Below, one piece after another: positions 42,256 through 50,750 of a stretch of DNA of 64,000 nucleotides. Source of the DNA: WHSW01 sp963828755 (lineage in GTDB: Bacteria; Actinomycetota; Thermoleophilia; Solirubrobacterales; 70-9); assembly GCA_963828755.1 (NCBI GenBank), contig CAWHFY010000010.1, forward strand, positions 1 through 64,000, in the 5' to 3' direction. Made by a program: the position numbers and the translations under genes. Position 1 is the stretch's first letter. Each line of letters begins with the position of its first letter. The notes under the pieces are model-generated. The model made no database searches. It was not told where the DNA came from and saw only the letters and a list, made by a program, of their open reading frames with translations.

Positions 42256-43473
42256 GTGATCACCGTCGACGAGGGCTCATTCTTCGCGGTCATCGTGATC
42301 GCCGCAGTCGCGGCGGTGACCGTCGTGGCGCTGCCGAAGCGGCTCGCGCCCCCGGTCGTCGTGCTCGAGCTGATCCTCGGGATCGTGATCGGCCCGGATG
42401 TGCTCGGGATCGCCGAGTCCGACGATTTCCTCGAGTTCTTCTCGAACCTCGGGCTCGGGATGCTGTTCTTCTTCGCCGGCTACGAGATCGACTTCGAGCG
42501 CATCCGCGGCAAGCCGCTGAGCCTCGGCGCCTGGGGTTGGCTCTGCTCGCTGGTCCTCGCCTACGGGATCGGCGGGGCGCTGGCGGCGGCCGGGGTCGTC
42601 GTCTCGTTCCTCTACACCGGCTCGGCGATGGCGACGACCGCGATCGGCACCCTGATCCCGATCCTCCGCGACGCCGGCGAACTGAGGACGCGTTTCGGCA
42701 CCCACCTGCTCGCCGCCGGTGCGGTCGGCGAGTTCGGCCCGATCCTGCTGATCACCCTGGTGCTCTCGACGACCCAGCCGTTGCACGAGGCGCTGATCCT
42801 GCTCGGGTTCATCGCGATCGCGCTGGTCCTGGCGCTGACCTCGGTCCGCTTCGCCTGGCGCGGGATCCCGGCGCTCGAGCGCACGCTCGAGTCGAGCAGC
42901 CAGCTGGCCGTTCGGATCGCGACGGTGCTCGTCTTCGGACTCGTCCTGCTGGCCTCCGAGCTCGGCCTCGACATCCTGCTCGGCGGCTTCGTCGCCGGGA
43001 TGATCGTCCGCGCGGCGCTGCGCGGCAACGAGCTCGAGTCGTTCGAGTCGAAGCTGACCGCGGTCGGCTTCGGCTTCCTGATCCCGTTCTTCTTCGTCGT
43101 GAGCGGCATCAACTTCGACCTCGAAGCGCTCGGCTCGGCCGAGGCGATCGGCAAGCTGTTCCTGTTCCTCGGCCTCTTCCTGGTCGTCCGCGGGACGCCG
43201 GCGCTGCTGCTCTACCGCGAGGTGCTCAATGCCCGCGACAGGATGGCGCTCGCCTTCTTCTCCGCCACCGAGCTGCCGCTAGTGGTCGCGATCACCACGC
43301 TGGCGATCGACTCCGGCAAGATGCGGTCCTCGACCGCCGCCGGACTGGTCGGCGCGGCGATGCTCTCGACGCTCATCTTCCCGTTCGTGGGGATGGCGCT
43401 GCGTCGCCGCTCCGAGGCCGAGGTCGAGCCGGAAGCTAGTCCTCCGAGCGAGGCGCCCGGCGCGCCCGCTTGA
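42256..43473 (+). CDS. cation:proton antiporter (CPA2/KefB-like)
   Basis: 405-aa polytopic protein with about 12 helices of the Na+/H+ exchanger fold. LPKRLAPPVVVLELILGIVIGP, LGLGMLFFFAGYEIDFE and the central ALGAVGEFGPILL-type segment (here LLAAGAVGEFGPILL) are typical of CPA2 proteins. It lacks the C-terminal TrkA-N domain of KefB/C, ending in an acidic Pro/Ala tail. It exchanges monovalent cations for protons. Its last 38 bp overlap the convergent arfB gene. Confidence 0.88.
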   Translation: MITVDEGSFFAVIVIAAVAAVTVVALPKRLAPPVVVLELILGIVIGPDVLGIAESDDFLEFFSNLGLGMLFFFAGYEIDFERIRGKPLSLGAWGWLCSLVLAYGIGGALAAAGVVVSFLYTGSAMATTAIGTLIPILRDAGELRTRFGTHLLAAGAVGEFGPILLITLVLSTTQPLHEALILLGFIAIALVLALTSVRFAWRGIPALERTLESSSQLAVRIATVLVFGLVLLASELGLDILLGGFVAGMIVRAALRGNELESFESKLTAVGFGFLIPFFFVVSGINFDLEALGSAEAIGKLFLFLGLFLVVRGTPALLLYREVLNARDRMALAFFSATELPLVVAITTLAIDSGKMRSSTAAGLVGAAMLSTLIFPFVGMALRRRSEAEVEPEASPPSEAPGAPA

Positions 43474-43825
43474 TCTCGCTGCGCCGCTTCTTCGACGCCA
43501 GCCGTCGCTCCTGCGAGCCGCGGGTCGCCTTCGTGGGCCGACGGTGCTTGCGCGGCTTCAGCGCGGCGGCGACCCGGTCCTGAAGGCGCTCGATCGCGAG
43601 CGTGCGGTTTCGCGACTGGCTGCGGGCGTCCTGGGCGACCGCGGTCACCCGGCGCCCGAAGCGCGCCCGCAGCCGGCGCTTCTGATCCTCGCCCAGCGAC
43701 GCCGACTCGTCGATCTCGAACACCGCCTCGACTCGCGACGCGGTCACGTTCGCATGCTGGCCGCCGGGCCCGGAGGAGCGGCTGGTGCGGATCTGGATCT
43801 CGCTCAGCGGAATGTCTGGCGCCAT
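43436..43825 (-). CDS. arfB: ArfB-like peptidyl-tRNA hydrolase (stalled-ribosome rescue)
   Basis: 129-aa class-I release-factor-like protein without codon-recognition domains. GGQ lies in TSRSSGPGGQHANVTASRVE, and the protein ends in a strongly basic tail (RKHRRPTKATR, SKKRRSEIKRARR) that enters the empty mRNA channel. This is the ArfB/YaeJ layout. I start at ATG 43825; an ATG six codons upstream is possible. Convergent with and overlapping the antiporter gene. Confidence 0.85.
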   Translation of the reverse strand: MAPDIPLSEIQIRTSRSSGPGGQHANVTASRVEAVFEIDESASLGEDQKRRLRARFGRRVTAVAQDARSQSRNRTLAIERLQDRVAAALKPRKHRRPTKATRGSQERRLASKKRRSEIKRARRAPRSED

Positions 43826-43886
43826 ATGCGGCCAATATGGCACCGCGCACGCCCGGACGAGCGTCGCGCCGAGCGGCGAGCGGGAA

Positions 43887-45308
43887 CTAGTACCGGTAGT
43901 GATCCGGCTTGTACGGCCCCTCGACCGGCACCCCGATGTAGGCGGCCTGCTCGGGGCGCAGCTCGGTGAGCGAGACGCCCAGCGCGTCCAGGTGGAGGCG
44001 GGCGACCTTCTCGTCGAGATGCTTGGGCAGCACGTAGACGCGCTTCGCGTAGTCGTCGTTCTTCGTGAACAGCTCGATCTGGGCGATCGTCTGGTTCGTG
44101 AACGAGTTCGACATCACGAACGACGGGTGGCCGGTCGCGTTGCCGAGGTTGAGCAGCCGGCCCTCGGAGAGCACGATGATCGAGTGGCCGTCGCTGAAGG
44201 TCCACTCGTCGACCTGCGGCTTGATCGTCACGCGCTCGGCGCCTGACGACTCGAGCCCGGCCATATCCATCTCGTTGTCGAAGTGGCCGATGTTGCCAAC
44301 GATTGCCTGGTGCTTCATCCGCGCCATGTCGTCGACGGTGATGATGTCCTTGTTGCCCGTCGCCGTGACAAAGATGTCGGCGCTTTCGATCACCTCGTCC
44401 AGCCGGCGGACCTCGTAGCCCTCCATCGCCGCCTGCAGCGCGCAGATCGGGTCGATCTCGGTGATGATCACGCGGGCGCCCTGGCCGCGCAGCGAGTCGG
44501 CGCAGCCCTTGCCGACGTCCCCGTAGCCGCAGACGACGGCGACCTTGCCGCCGATCATCACGTCGGTGCCACGATTGATGCCGTCGATCAGCGAGTGGCG
44601 GCAGCCGTAGAGGTTGTCGAACTTCGACTTTGTGACCGAGTCGTTGACGTTGATCGCCGGGAACAACAGGTCCCCGGTCTCGGCGAACTGGTAGAGGCGA
44701 TGGACCCCGGTCGTCGTCTCCTCGGTGACGCCCATGATTCCGGCCGCCATCTTCGTGAACCGCTGCGGGTTGGCCTCGAGCGAGCGCTGCAGCGTCTCGA
44801 GGATGATCCGGAACTCCTCCGACTCGGCCGAGGCGGGGTCCGGGACCGCGCCCGCGGCCTCGAACTCGACGCCCTTGTGGACGAGCAGGGTGGCGTCGCC
44901 ACCGTCGTCGAGGATCATGTTCGGCCCGTCGGCGTCCGGCCAGGTGAGCGCCTGCTCGGTGCACCACCAGTACTCCTCGAGCGTCTCGCCCTTCCAGGCG
45001 AACACCGGGATCCCGGCGGCCGCGATCGCGGCGGCGGCGTGGTCCTGGGTTGAAAAGATGTTGCAGGAGGCCCAACGGACGTCGGCGCCGAGCGCGACAA
45101 GGGTCTCGATCAGCACCGCCGTCTGCACGGTCATGTGAAGCGATCCGGTCACCCTGGCGCCGGCGAGCGGCTGCGCGGCCGCGAACTCCTCGCGTGTGCG
45201 CATCAGGCCGGGCATCTCGTGCTCGGCGAGGGTGATCTCCTTGCGGCCGAACTCGGCGAGGCCGAGGTCGGCAACCTTGTAGTCCGCTGCGGTCTGAGTG
45301 GTCGTCAT
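43887..45308 (-). CDS. ahcY: adenosylhomocysteinase (SAH hydrolase)
   Basis: 473-aa NAD-dependent SAH hydrolase, which recycles S-adenosylhomocysteine to homocysteine and adenosine. Motifs: GSLHMTVQTAVLIETL, CNIFSTQDHAAAAIA, NVNDSVTKSKFDNLYGCR (substrate), VCGYGDVGKGCA (NAD) and the C-terminal KPDHYRY, with Lys and Tyr reaching the neighbouring subunit. I start at ATG 45308 because CAGGAG lies 4 nt upstream, and the longer frame adds only low-complexity sequence. No SAH riboswitch fits in the 65-bp upstream gap. Confidence 0.96.
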   Translation of the reverse strand: MTTTQTAADYKVADLGLAEFGRKEITLAEHEMPGLMRTREEFAAAQPLAGARVTGSLHMTVQTAVLIETLVALGADVRWASCNIFSTQDHAAAAIAAAGIPVFAWKGETLEEYWWCTEQALTWPDADGPNMILDDGGDATLLVHKGVEFEAAGAVPDPASAESEEFRIILETLQRSLEANPQRFTKMAAGIMGVTEETTTGVHRLYQFAETGDLLFPAINVNDSVTKSKFDNLYGCRHSLIDGINRGTDVMIGGKVAVVCGYGDVGKGCADSLRGQGARVIITEIDPICALQAAMEGYEVRRLDEVIESADIFVTATGNKDIITVDDMARMKHQAIVGNIGHFDNEMDMAGLESSGAERVTIKPQVDEWTFSDGHSIIVLSEGRLLNLGNATGHPSFVMSNSFTNQTIAQIELFTKNDDYAKRVYVLPKHLDEKVARLHLDALGVSLTELRPEQAAYIGVPVEGPYKPDHYRY

Positions 45309-45340
45309 GCTGCTCCTGAGTCGCTGATCGCCTGGAATCG

Positions 45341-45365
45341 TAGTGGGGCGCTCAACCACTAGCCT
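45341..45365 (+). promoter_or_regulatory. dyad and -10 box between ahcY and NDP-sugar gene
   Basis: TAGTGG (45341-45346) and CCACTA (45356-45361) are exact complements 9 bp apart. The right arm runs into TAGCCT (45360-45365), which lies 8 nt before the start of the rightward gene and resembles a leaderless -10 box. A protein bound here could affect either divergent gene. Confidence 0.35.
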
Positions 45366-45373
45366 CAGCGGCG

Positions 45374-46405
45374 ATGAAGGCGATGGTGATGGCGGCCGGG
45401 CTCGGCACGCGGCTGCGCCCGCTGACCCACGAGATTCCGAAGCCGTTGGTGCCGGTCGCGAACCGGCCGATCATGGAGCACATCCTGCAACGGCTCGCGG
45501 GCGACGGGTTCGGCGAGGTGGTCGCCAACCTCCATTGGTTCCCGGAAACGATCAAGGATCGCTTCGGCGACGGCTCCTCGGCCGGGGTGGCGCTCACGTA
45601 TTCGTACGAGGACAAGCTGCTCGGAACGGCGGGCGGGGTGCGGAACGTGCGCGACTTCTTCGGCTCGGAGTCGTTCGTGGTCATGGCCGGCGACGCGCTG
45701 ACCGACATCGACCTCGCGGCCATGGCGCATGCCCACGCGGAGAACGACTGGCTCGCCACCCTGGCCGTGAAGCGGGTCACCGATACGACCGAGTACGGAG
45801 TCGTGGTCACCGGCGCCGACGGACGCGTCCAGGGATTCCAGGAGAAGCCCGACGCCGCCGAGGCGCTCTCCGACCTCGCCAACTGCATGATCTACGTGCT
45901 CGACCCGGAGATCTTCGATCACTTTCCCGCCGCCGAGGAGGTCGACTTCGCGCTCGACGTCTTCCCGGCGCTGCTCGACGCCGACATCCCGTTCGGGGTG
46001 CACGTCACCGACGCCTACTGGAACGATGTCGGCTCGCTACCGGAGTACCTGCAGGGCAACCTCGACGTCCTCACCGGCGAGGTCGATGTGGAGCCGCTCG
46101 GGCGGCTGGTCGACTCGGCCGACGAGGGCGGCCTCGATGGAGTGGAGCTGACCGGGCCGGTGCTGCTTGGCGACGGCGCCGAGGTCGGCGACGGAGCGCG
46201 CCTCGACGGTCCGTTGGTGGTTGGTCCGGGTGCCTCGATCGGCGCCGGGGCGATGGTCCGCCAGTCGGTGCTGCTCGCGGGGGCCGAGGTCCCCGCCGAC
46301 GGGCTGCTCGCCGGCGCAATCGCCGGCAACACGAGGGCGCTTGCAGGATCGCCCGCCGCCGCCCGCGTGAATAGATTCGGACGCGTTGAGAGCCTGCTCG
46401 ACTAG
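45374..46405 (+). CDS. NDP-sugar pyrophosphorylase
   Basis: 343 aa. The nucleotidyltransferase domain has MAAGLGTRLRPLTHEIPKPLVPVANRP, AGDALTDIDL, FQEKP and YWNDVGSLPEYLQGN. The last ~80 residues are left-handed helix repeats (VLLGDGAEVGDGARL and so on). A paralogue of the gene at 40007, but in a different setting. The sugar is not determinable. TAGCCT lies 8 nt upstream of the ATG and no Shine-Dalgarno is present. Confidence 0.87.
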   Translation: MKAMVMAAGLGTRLRPLTHEIPKPLVPVANRPIMEHILQRLAGDGFGEVVANLHWFPETIKDRFGDGSSAGVALTYSYEDKLLGTAGGVRNVRDFFGSESFVVMAGDALTDIDLAAMAHAHAENDWLATLAVKRVTDTTEYGVVVTGADGRVQGFQEKPDAAEALSDLANCMIYVLDPEIFDHFPAAEEVDFALDVFPALLDADIPFGVHVTDAYWNDVGSLPEYLQGNLDVLTGEVDVEPLGRLVDSADEGGLDGVELTGPVLLGDGAEVGDGARLDGPLVVGPGASIGAGAMVRQSVLLAGAEVPADGLLAGAIAGNTRALAGSPAAARVNRFGRVESLLD

Positions 46406-46414
46406 GCTGGCCCA

Positions 46415-47299
46415 ATGACCGAGCGGCGCAGGGTCGTCCGGGTGCCGGCGTCGTCGGCCAACCTCGGGCCGGGCTACGACGTGCTGGCCGCGGCACTCTC
46501 CATCGAGCTCGAGCTCGAGGTCGCCGAGCAGGGCGAGTTCTCGGTCGACGCCGGCGCCGACCTGCCCACCGACCGCTCGAACCTGTGCGTGCGCGCGTTC
46601 GAGCACCTCCATTCGGCTGACGGCCTGCGCTTCGAGATCCGCGGCGAGATCCCGCTCGCGCGCGGCCTCGGCTCGAGCGCCGCGGCGATCGTCGCCGGGC
46701 TGGTCGCGGCCGATCACCTGTTTGAGCTCGGGCTCGAGCGCGACGCCATCTACCGTCATGCGGTCGAGCTCGAGGGCCATCCAGACAACGTCGCCGCCGC
46801 GCTCTACGGCGGCTTCGTCCTCTGCCCGCGGGCCGACGGCGCGGCCGAGCTGCCCGCCCCGGTGCGACTCGCGGTCCCGGAGGGGGTCGAGGCGGTGCTC
46901 GTGATCCCCGACGAGACGGTGCCGACCGCCGCCGCCCGGGCCGCGCTGCCCGCGACGGTGGACATCGCCGACGCGGTCGCCAACGTCGCCGCGGCGACCC
47001 AGCTCGTGCTCGGGCTCGAGCGGTCCGACCTGGCGCTGATCGAGCGCGGCCTCGCCGATCGGCTTCACCAGCCGGCGCGCGAGCCGCTTTACCGCAGGTC
47101 GATGGAGCTGCTCGGTCGAGCGCGCGAACTCGGCGCGCTGGGCGCGACGATCTCCGGGGCGGGTCCCTCGCTGATGCTGTGGAGCTTCTGGCAGGACACC
47201 GGCAAGGTCGTCGAGGCGGCGACGAAGGCGGCGGAGGGCTGGGCCGCGGTGCGGCGGGTGCCGTTCACGCCGCTCGGCGCCGACGTCCCCGAGCTCTAA
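46415..47299 (+). CDS. thrB: homoserine kinase
   Basis: 294-aa GHMP kinase phosphorylating homoserine for threonine synthesis. It opens VVRVPASSANLGPGYDVLAAAL, with the ATP loop ARGLGSSAAAIVAGL and the ELEGHPDNVAAALYGGF segment specific for ThrB. The late motif LGATISGAGPSLML completes the set. thrA/thrC are not adjacent. TAGGCT stands 6 nt before the ATG (leaderless). Confidence 0.93.
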   Translation: MTERRRVVRVPASSANLGPGYDVLAAALSIELELEVAEQGEFSVDAGADLPTDRSNLCVRAFEHLHSADGLRFEIRGEIPLARGLGSSAAAIVAGLVAADHLFELGLERDAIYRHAVELEGHPDNVAAALYGGFVLCPRADGAAELPAPVRLAVPEGVEAVLVIPDETVPTAAARAALPATVDIADAVANVAAATQLVLGLERSDLALIERGLADRLHQPAREPLYRRSMELLGRARELGALGATISGAGPSLMLWSFWQDTGKVVEAATKAAEGWAAVRRVPFTPLGADVPEL

Positions 47300-47320
47300 C
47301 GGAGGGAGTGAAGGGCGCCG

Positions 47321-47752
47321 CTAGAGCAGCCCGAGGGCGCTCAGGATCGCGACCGAGTCCGAGTAGACGTCCTTGCGCTTCACCAAGCCGTCCTCGAACG
47401 GGATCACGTCGAGCCCGTCCCAGCTCAGCCGCTTGCCGGTGGGCGCCGCGACCAGGTCGCCGCGGCGCATCTCGTTCGCGTGCGTGGCGGTCGCGGTCCA
47501 CTCCTGGACGACCAGCCCCTCGCGGCAGTAGGTGCGCCGGCCGTCGAAGCGGATGTCCGGCCAGGTCTCGAAGATCGCGCCGATGTGGGCGCGGACGTCC
47601 TCGCCCTCCGCGCGCTCGTGCGCCGTGTGGTTCTCGAACACCATGTCGGGCGCGTGCATGGCCATGATCGCGTCGAGGTCGTGGGCGTTCCAGGCGTCGT
47701 TGTAGCGGGCGATCGCCGCCTCCAAAGCCGTCGCCGAATCCGCGTCGTTCAT
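47321..47752 (-). CDS. SnoaL/NTF2-like protein
   Basis: 143 aa with the pattern of SnoaL-like ester cyclase/NTF2 proteins: ALEAAIARYNDAWNAHDLDAIMAMHAPDMVFENHTA, then FETWPDIRFDGRRTYCREG, and strands ending RLSWDGLDVIPFEDGLVKRKDVYSD. Function unknown. Its ATG shares a base with the ParA stop codon, so it is co-translated with parA. Confidence 0.82.
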   Translation of the reverse strand: MNDADSATALEAAIARYNDAWNAHDLDAIMAMHAPDMVFENHTAHERAEGEDVRAHIGAIFETWPDIRFDGRRTYCREGLVVQEWTATATHANEMRRGDLVAAPTGKRLSWDGLDVIPFEDGLVKRKDVYSDSVAILSALGLL

Positions 47753-48555
47753 TAGCGCGTGGCCCCCGCGGGGACGATCTCGGTTGAGAGCTCGTCGAGC
47801 CTGCCCAGGAACTCTGGCCGCGAGAGCCGGCGCAGCAGCTCGCCCGCGAGCGATAGGTAGTCGGCGCCGCGGTCGGGGCGATAGTCGAGGATCGGGACGG
47901 CGCGCTCGGCCGACTCGGCGTAGGCGATCGACTGGCGGATCACGGTGCGGCAGACCTTCTCGCCGAACCGCTCGCGCAGCGACTCGAGCGTCTGGCGAGC
48001 GTGCTTGGTCCGCATGTTGGCGATGTTCAGCACCACCCCGAGCAGCTCGAGATCCGGGTTGAGCGAGTCGCGGGCGAGGTCGACGACCTCCATCGCCTGC
48101 TCGACCCCCAGCAGCGAGAAGTACTGGGCCTCCGTCGTCAGCAGCGCGTAATCGGCTGCGACCAGCGCGTTGACCGACAGCAGCCCGAGGGTCGGCGGGC
48201 AGTCGATCAGGATGATGTCGCGCTCGCGCTTGACGTCGCGGAGCGCGTTGCGCATCGTCACCTCGCGCCCGATCTTGCCGGCCAGCATCAGCTCGGCCTC
48301 GGCGAGTCGCATGTTCGCCGGGACCACCTGGCCGTGAACCGCCTCGGCCGCGCGCACCTGGCCCTGGAGCACGTCGGCGAGGGTCGGGGCCGCCTGTGGG
48401 TCGGTGTCGAAGTAGTCGGAGAGGTTGCCCTGCGGATCGGCATCGATCGCGAGCACGTCGAGGCCCAGACGGCCGAAGACGTCGGTGAGGGTGCGCGTCA
48501 GCGTCGTCTTGCCGGTGCCACCCTTCTGCGACAGGACCGCGATCGTCGTCGCCAT
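47752..48555 (-). CDS. ParA-family ATPase (orphan)
   Basis: 267-aa deviant Walker ATPase. KGGTGKT at 11-17, AIDADPQGNLSDYFD (Walker A') and DIILIDCPPTLGLLSVNAL (Walker B) are all clear, and the mid-protein segment RTKHARQTLESLRERFG is typical of chromosomal or plasmid-like ParA. No parB, parS or rep gene is near, so its cargo is unknown. The ATG has TATAGT 7 nt upstream (leaderless). Encoded between the FHA gene and the NTF2-like gene. Confidence 0.9.
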   Translation of the reverse strand: MATTIAVLSQKGGTGKTTLTRTLTDVFGRLGLDVLAIDADPQGNLSDYFDTDPQAAPTLADVLQGQVRAAEAVHGQVVPANMRLAEAELMLAGKIGREVTMRNALRDVKRERDIILIDCPPTLGLLSVNALVAADYALLTTEAQYFSLLGVEQAMEVVDLARDSLNPDLELLGVVLNIANMRTKHARQTLESLRERFGEKVCRTVIRQSIAYAESAERAVPILDYRPDRGADYLSLAGELLRRLSRPEFLGRLDELSTEIVPAGATR

Positions 48556-48589
48556 CGCCGGGACTATAGGTGGCGCGGGCCTCGGTGGC

Positions 48590-49160
48590 TCAGGCCTCGA
48601 GCACGTGCAGCCGGTAGCGGCCGATCTCGAGCTCGTCGCCGTCGCCCAGCGGCGCCCAGTCGACCGCCTCGCCATTGACGAACAGGCCGTTGAGGCTCCG
48701 GTCATCGAGCGCGCGCAGCTCACCCGGCTCGGTCAGGACGACGAGCGCGTGGCGCCGCGAGACGGTGGCGTCGTCGAGCAGGATGTCGGCCGACCCGGAG
48801 CGCCCGATCCGGGTCCAACCCGCCTCGAGCCGGATCACGATCCGGGCGCCGTCGCATCTCCTCGAAGGCCAGGTAATGGCCGGCCCGGTCGATCTCGGCT
48901 CGCGCCTCGAGCAGCCAGTCCGGCGCCTTCGCCGGCATCGTGATGGCTCCCGAGTCGACGGTCGGGCGGTCGAAGAGAGAGGCGCGGCGAAAGCTGGAGC
49001 CACCGCAGTTGGGGCACTCGGGCAGCGAGCCGACCGACGCGAGCGAGACGGCGAATCCGCACCCGACGCAGTAGAGGGAGCCGGGTTGCGCCTCGGTGAT
49101 GCGTTCACCGGACCGGTGTAGCTCCGGCGGGTCCGGCGAACCTTCGATCAGCATCGGCAT
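48590..49160 (-). CDS. zinc-ribbon plus FHA domain protein, frameshifted
   Basis: About 190 aa. The N-terminal zinc ribbon is YCVGCGF...CPNCGG, then a helical linker (MPAKAPDWLLEARAEIDRAG, LAFEEM). Near 48855 the frame shifts by one base. The C-terminal FHA domain continues as RIGRSGSADILLDDATVSRRHALV, the phosphothreonine-binding face, ending RSLNGLFVNGEAVDWAPLGDGDELEIG. FHA domains read Ser/Thr-kinase output. It lies directly upstream of parA in the same direction. TAGACC 7 nt before a second ATG (49154) suggests that start. Confidence 0.75.
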
Positions 49161-49279
49161 CGGTCTACTTCGCTCGTGACGACCCTAACGAACTTTGCCG
49201 GAATGTCCAGGGTCGGTGCATCGGGTTAGACGGTATTTGCGGGCTCTCCGGCCCGCGGCGACGAATACAATCGCCGCCG

Positions 49280-49789
49280 ATGCGCCCGATCTCGGTCACC
49301 ACCCCGATCGACGTTCCCCGCGAGCGCCTGTTCGACCTGCTCACCGACCTCTCGCTGCGGCCGTCGTTCACCGACCACTTCATGACCGAGTACCGGCTCG
49401 CCCGGCTCGAGCCGGTCGGGGTCGGCGCCTCGGCACGGTTTCGCGTGCGGGAGGCCGAGCACTGGATGGACACTGCGATCGAGGCGACCGAGGCGCCGCA
49501 TCTGATCCGCGAGGGCGGGCGCGGCGGGCGCTCCAACCGGGTGCCGGTCCATACGGTCTGGGAGCTGGCCGAGGGCCCGTCGCCCGCCTCATCCGAGGTG
49601 ACCGTGACCTTCTGGACCGAGCCCGGGACGATCTTCGACCGCGTCCACGAGCTGTTCGGCAGCTCGCGCCGCTTCCGCCGCGACTGGAAGCGAGCCCTGC
49701 GGCGGCTCCGCTCCCTCGCCGAGGATGGCGCCGCGGTCGAGCGGGTCGGGGTCGGTGGCGAGGACGCGATCCCGGCTTTCGCGCGCTGA
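49280..49789 (+). CDS. SRPBCC (START-like) family protein
   Basis: 169 aa. ISVTTPIDVPRERLFDLLTDLSLRPSFTDHFM opens a polyketide cyclase/dehydrase-like SRPBCC fold, and the final long helix is SSRRFRRDWKRALRRLRSLAED. Such proteins bind hydrophobic ligands, and the function is unknown. TACAAT, a perfect -10 box, lies 8 nt before the ATG, so the mRNA is probably leaderless. The 119-bp gap upstream otherwise holds a small GCGGGC/GCCCGC hairpin. Confidence 0.8.
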   Translation: MRPISVTTPIDVPRERLFDLLTDLSLRPSFTDHFMTEYRLARLEPVGVGASARFRVREAEHWMDTAIEATEAPHLIREGGRGGRSNRVPVHTVWELAEGPSPASSEVTVTFWTEPGTIFDRVHELFGSSRRFRRDWKRALRRLRSLAEDGAAVERVGVGGEDAIPAFAR

Positions 49790-49820
49790 CGGCTGCCCAC
49801 TCAATATGCTTCCGCCCGCT

Positions 49821-50360
49821 ATGCGCCGCCGCATCCCCACGCTCGCCCTCTTTGCGCTCGCCGGGCTCGTGCTCGCGGGCTGGCTGACCGCCTGCGGTTC
49901 CGAGGACACGTCGGAGGCGGCCGAGGGCGAGCCCATCGAGATCGCCGGGCTCTCTTACAACATCCAGATCACCCGCTTCCTCAACCCCGACGACACCGAG
50001 GACGCCGAGTACCTGGTCGGCCAGCCGCCGGCGAAGCCGGGCACCTCATACCTCGGCGTCTTCATGGTCGTCTCCAACGACAGCAACGAGCCGCGGCCCT
50101 CCGCGACCAACTTCACCGTCGTCGACACGCTCCACAACGAGTTCGACTCCGTCGAGAGCGAGAGCCCGTACGCGCTCGATGTCGGCGCCGAGGTGGCGGC
50201 CGAGAGCCAACTCCCGACCCCCGACTCGACCGCAGCGACCGGGCCGAACCAGGGGTCGCTGCTCATCTTCCCGGTCTCCGACGACGTCAGCGACAACCGC
50301 CCGCTGCGGCTCGAAATCCAGACCTACGCCGGTAGCGGCGAGGTCATCCTCGACATCTAG
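49821..50360 (+). CDS. lipoprotein, DUF4352-like
   Basis: 179 aa. The signal RRRIPTLALFALAGLVLAGWLTACGSED ends in a lipobox (LTAC). The exported part is a beta-sandwich with YLGVFMVVSNDSNEPRPS, NFTVVDTLHNEFDS and a closing LRLEIQTY strand, in the manner of DUF4352/immunoprotective extracellular domains. I start at ATG 49821. TATGCT is 10 nt upstream. It may form an operon with the small membrane protein that follows 7 bp later. Confidence 0.75.
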   Translation: MRRRIPTLALFALAGLVLAGWLTACGSEDTSEAAEGEPIEIAGLSYNIQITRFLNPDDTEDAEYLVGQPPAKPGTSYLGVFMVVSNDSNEPRPSATNFTVVDTLHNEFDSVESESPYALDVGAEVAAESQLPTPDSTAATGPNQGSLLIFPVSDDVSDNRPLRLEIQTYAGSGEVILDI

Positions 50361-50366
50361 AACCCG

Positions 50367-50681
50367 GTGAGCGTCCGAGGGCTTCAGCTGGCGCTGCTGG
50401 TCACCGCTGCCGCGGCGGCGGTCGTGATGGCGGGCCTCCTGTCGACCGGCGCCCGGGTGCTCTGCCTCGGGATCATCGTGCTCGGGGCGCACTACACGGA
50501 GCCGGAGCGCAGCCGCCGCGGCGGCGGCTGGTGGTTGTTGGTCGGCGCAGGCGCGGTGCTCGCCATCGCCGGATTCGCGGCCGCCGAGCTCTCCGAGCCG
50601 GCCGAGACCGTCGCCGGGATCGTCTCGATCACCGGCTCGGCGCTGGTGATCATCGGCGCCACGGTCGGCTTCCCGCTCTAA
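50367..50681 (+). CDS. small hydrophobic membrane protein
   Basis: 104 aa with three or four membrane helices (LQLALLVTAAAAAVVMAGLL, VLCLGIIVLGAHY, WWLLVGAGAVLAIAGFAAA and VAGIVSITGSALVIIGATVG). It begins 7 bp after the lipoprotein gene at a GTG. No family recognised. The pairing with a lipoprotein suggests an envelope role, but nothing more specific can be said. Confidence 0.65.
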   Translation: MSVRGLQLALLVTAAAAAVVMAGLLSTGARVLCLGIIVLGAHYTEPERSRRGGGWWLLVGAGAVLAIAGFAAAELSEPAETVAGIVSITGSALVIIGATVGFPL

Positions 50682-50750
50682 CCCGCGCCGACTTTCACCT
50701 CAACCACCTCACAGGTGGTCAGGATGAAACTCGCGGGGTGGGGGCGGGGC

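Noticed and set aside
45309..45373. SAH riboswitch upstream of ahcY
   Set aside because: Only 65 bp separate ahcY from the divergent gene, and no pseudoknot-like conserved core is visible. The Shine-Dalgarno and a simple dyad explain the sequence.
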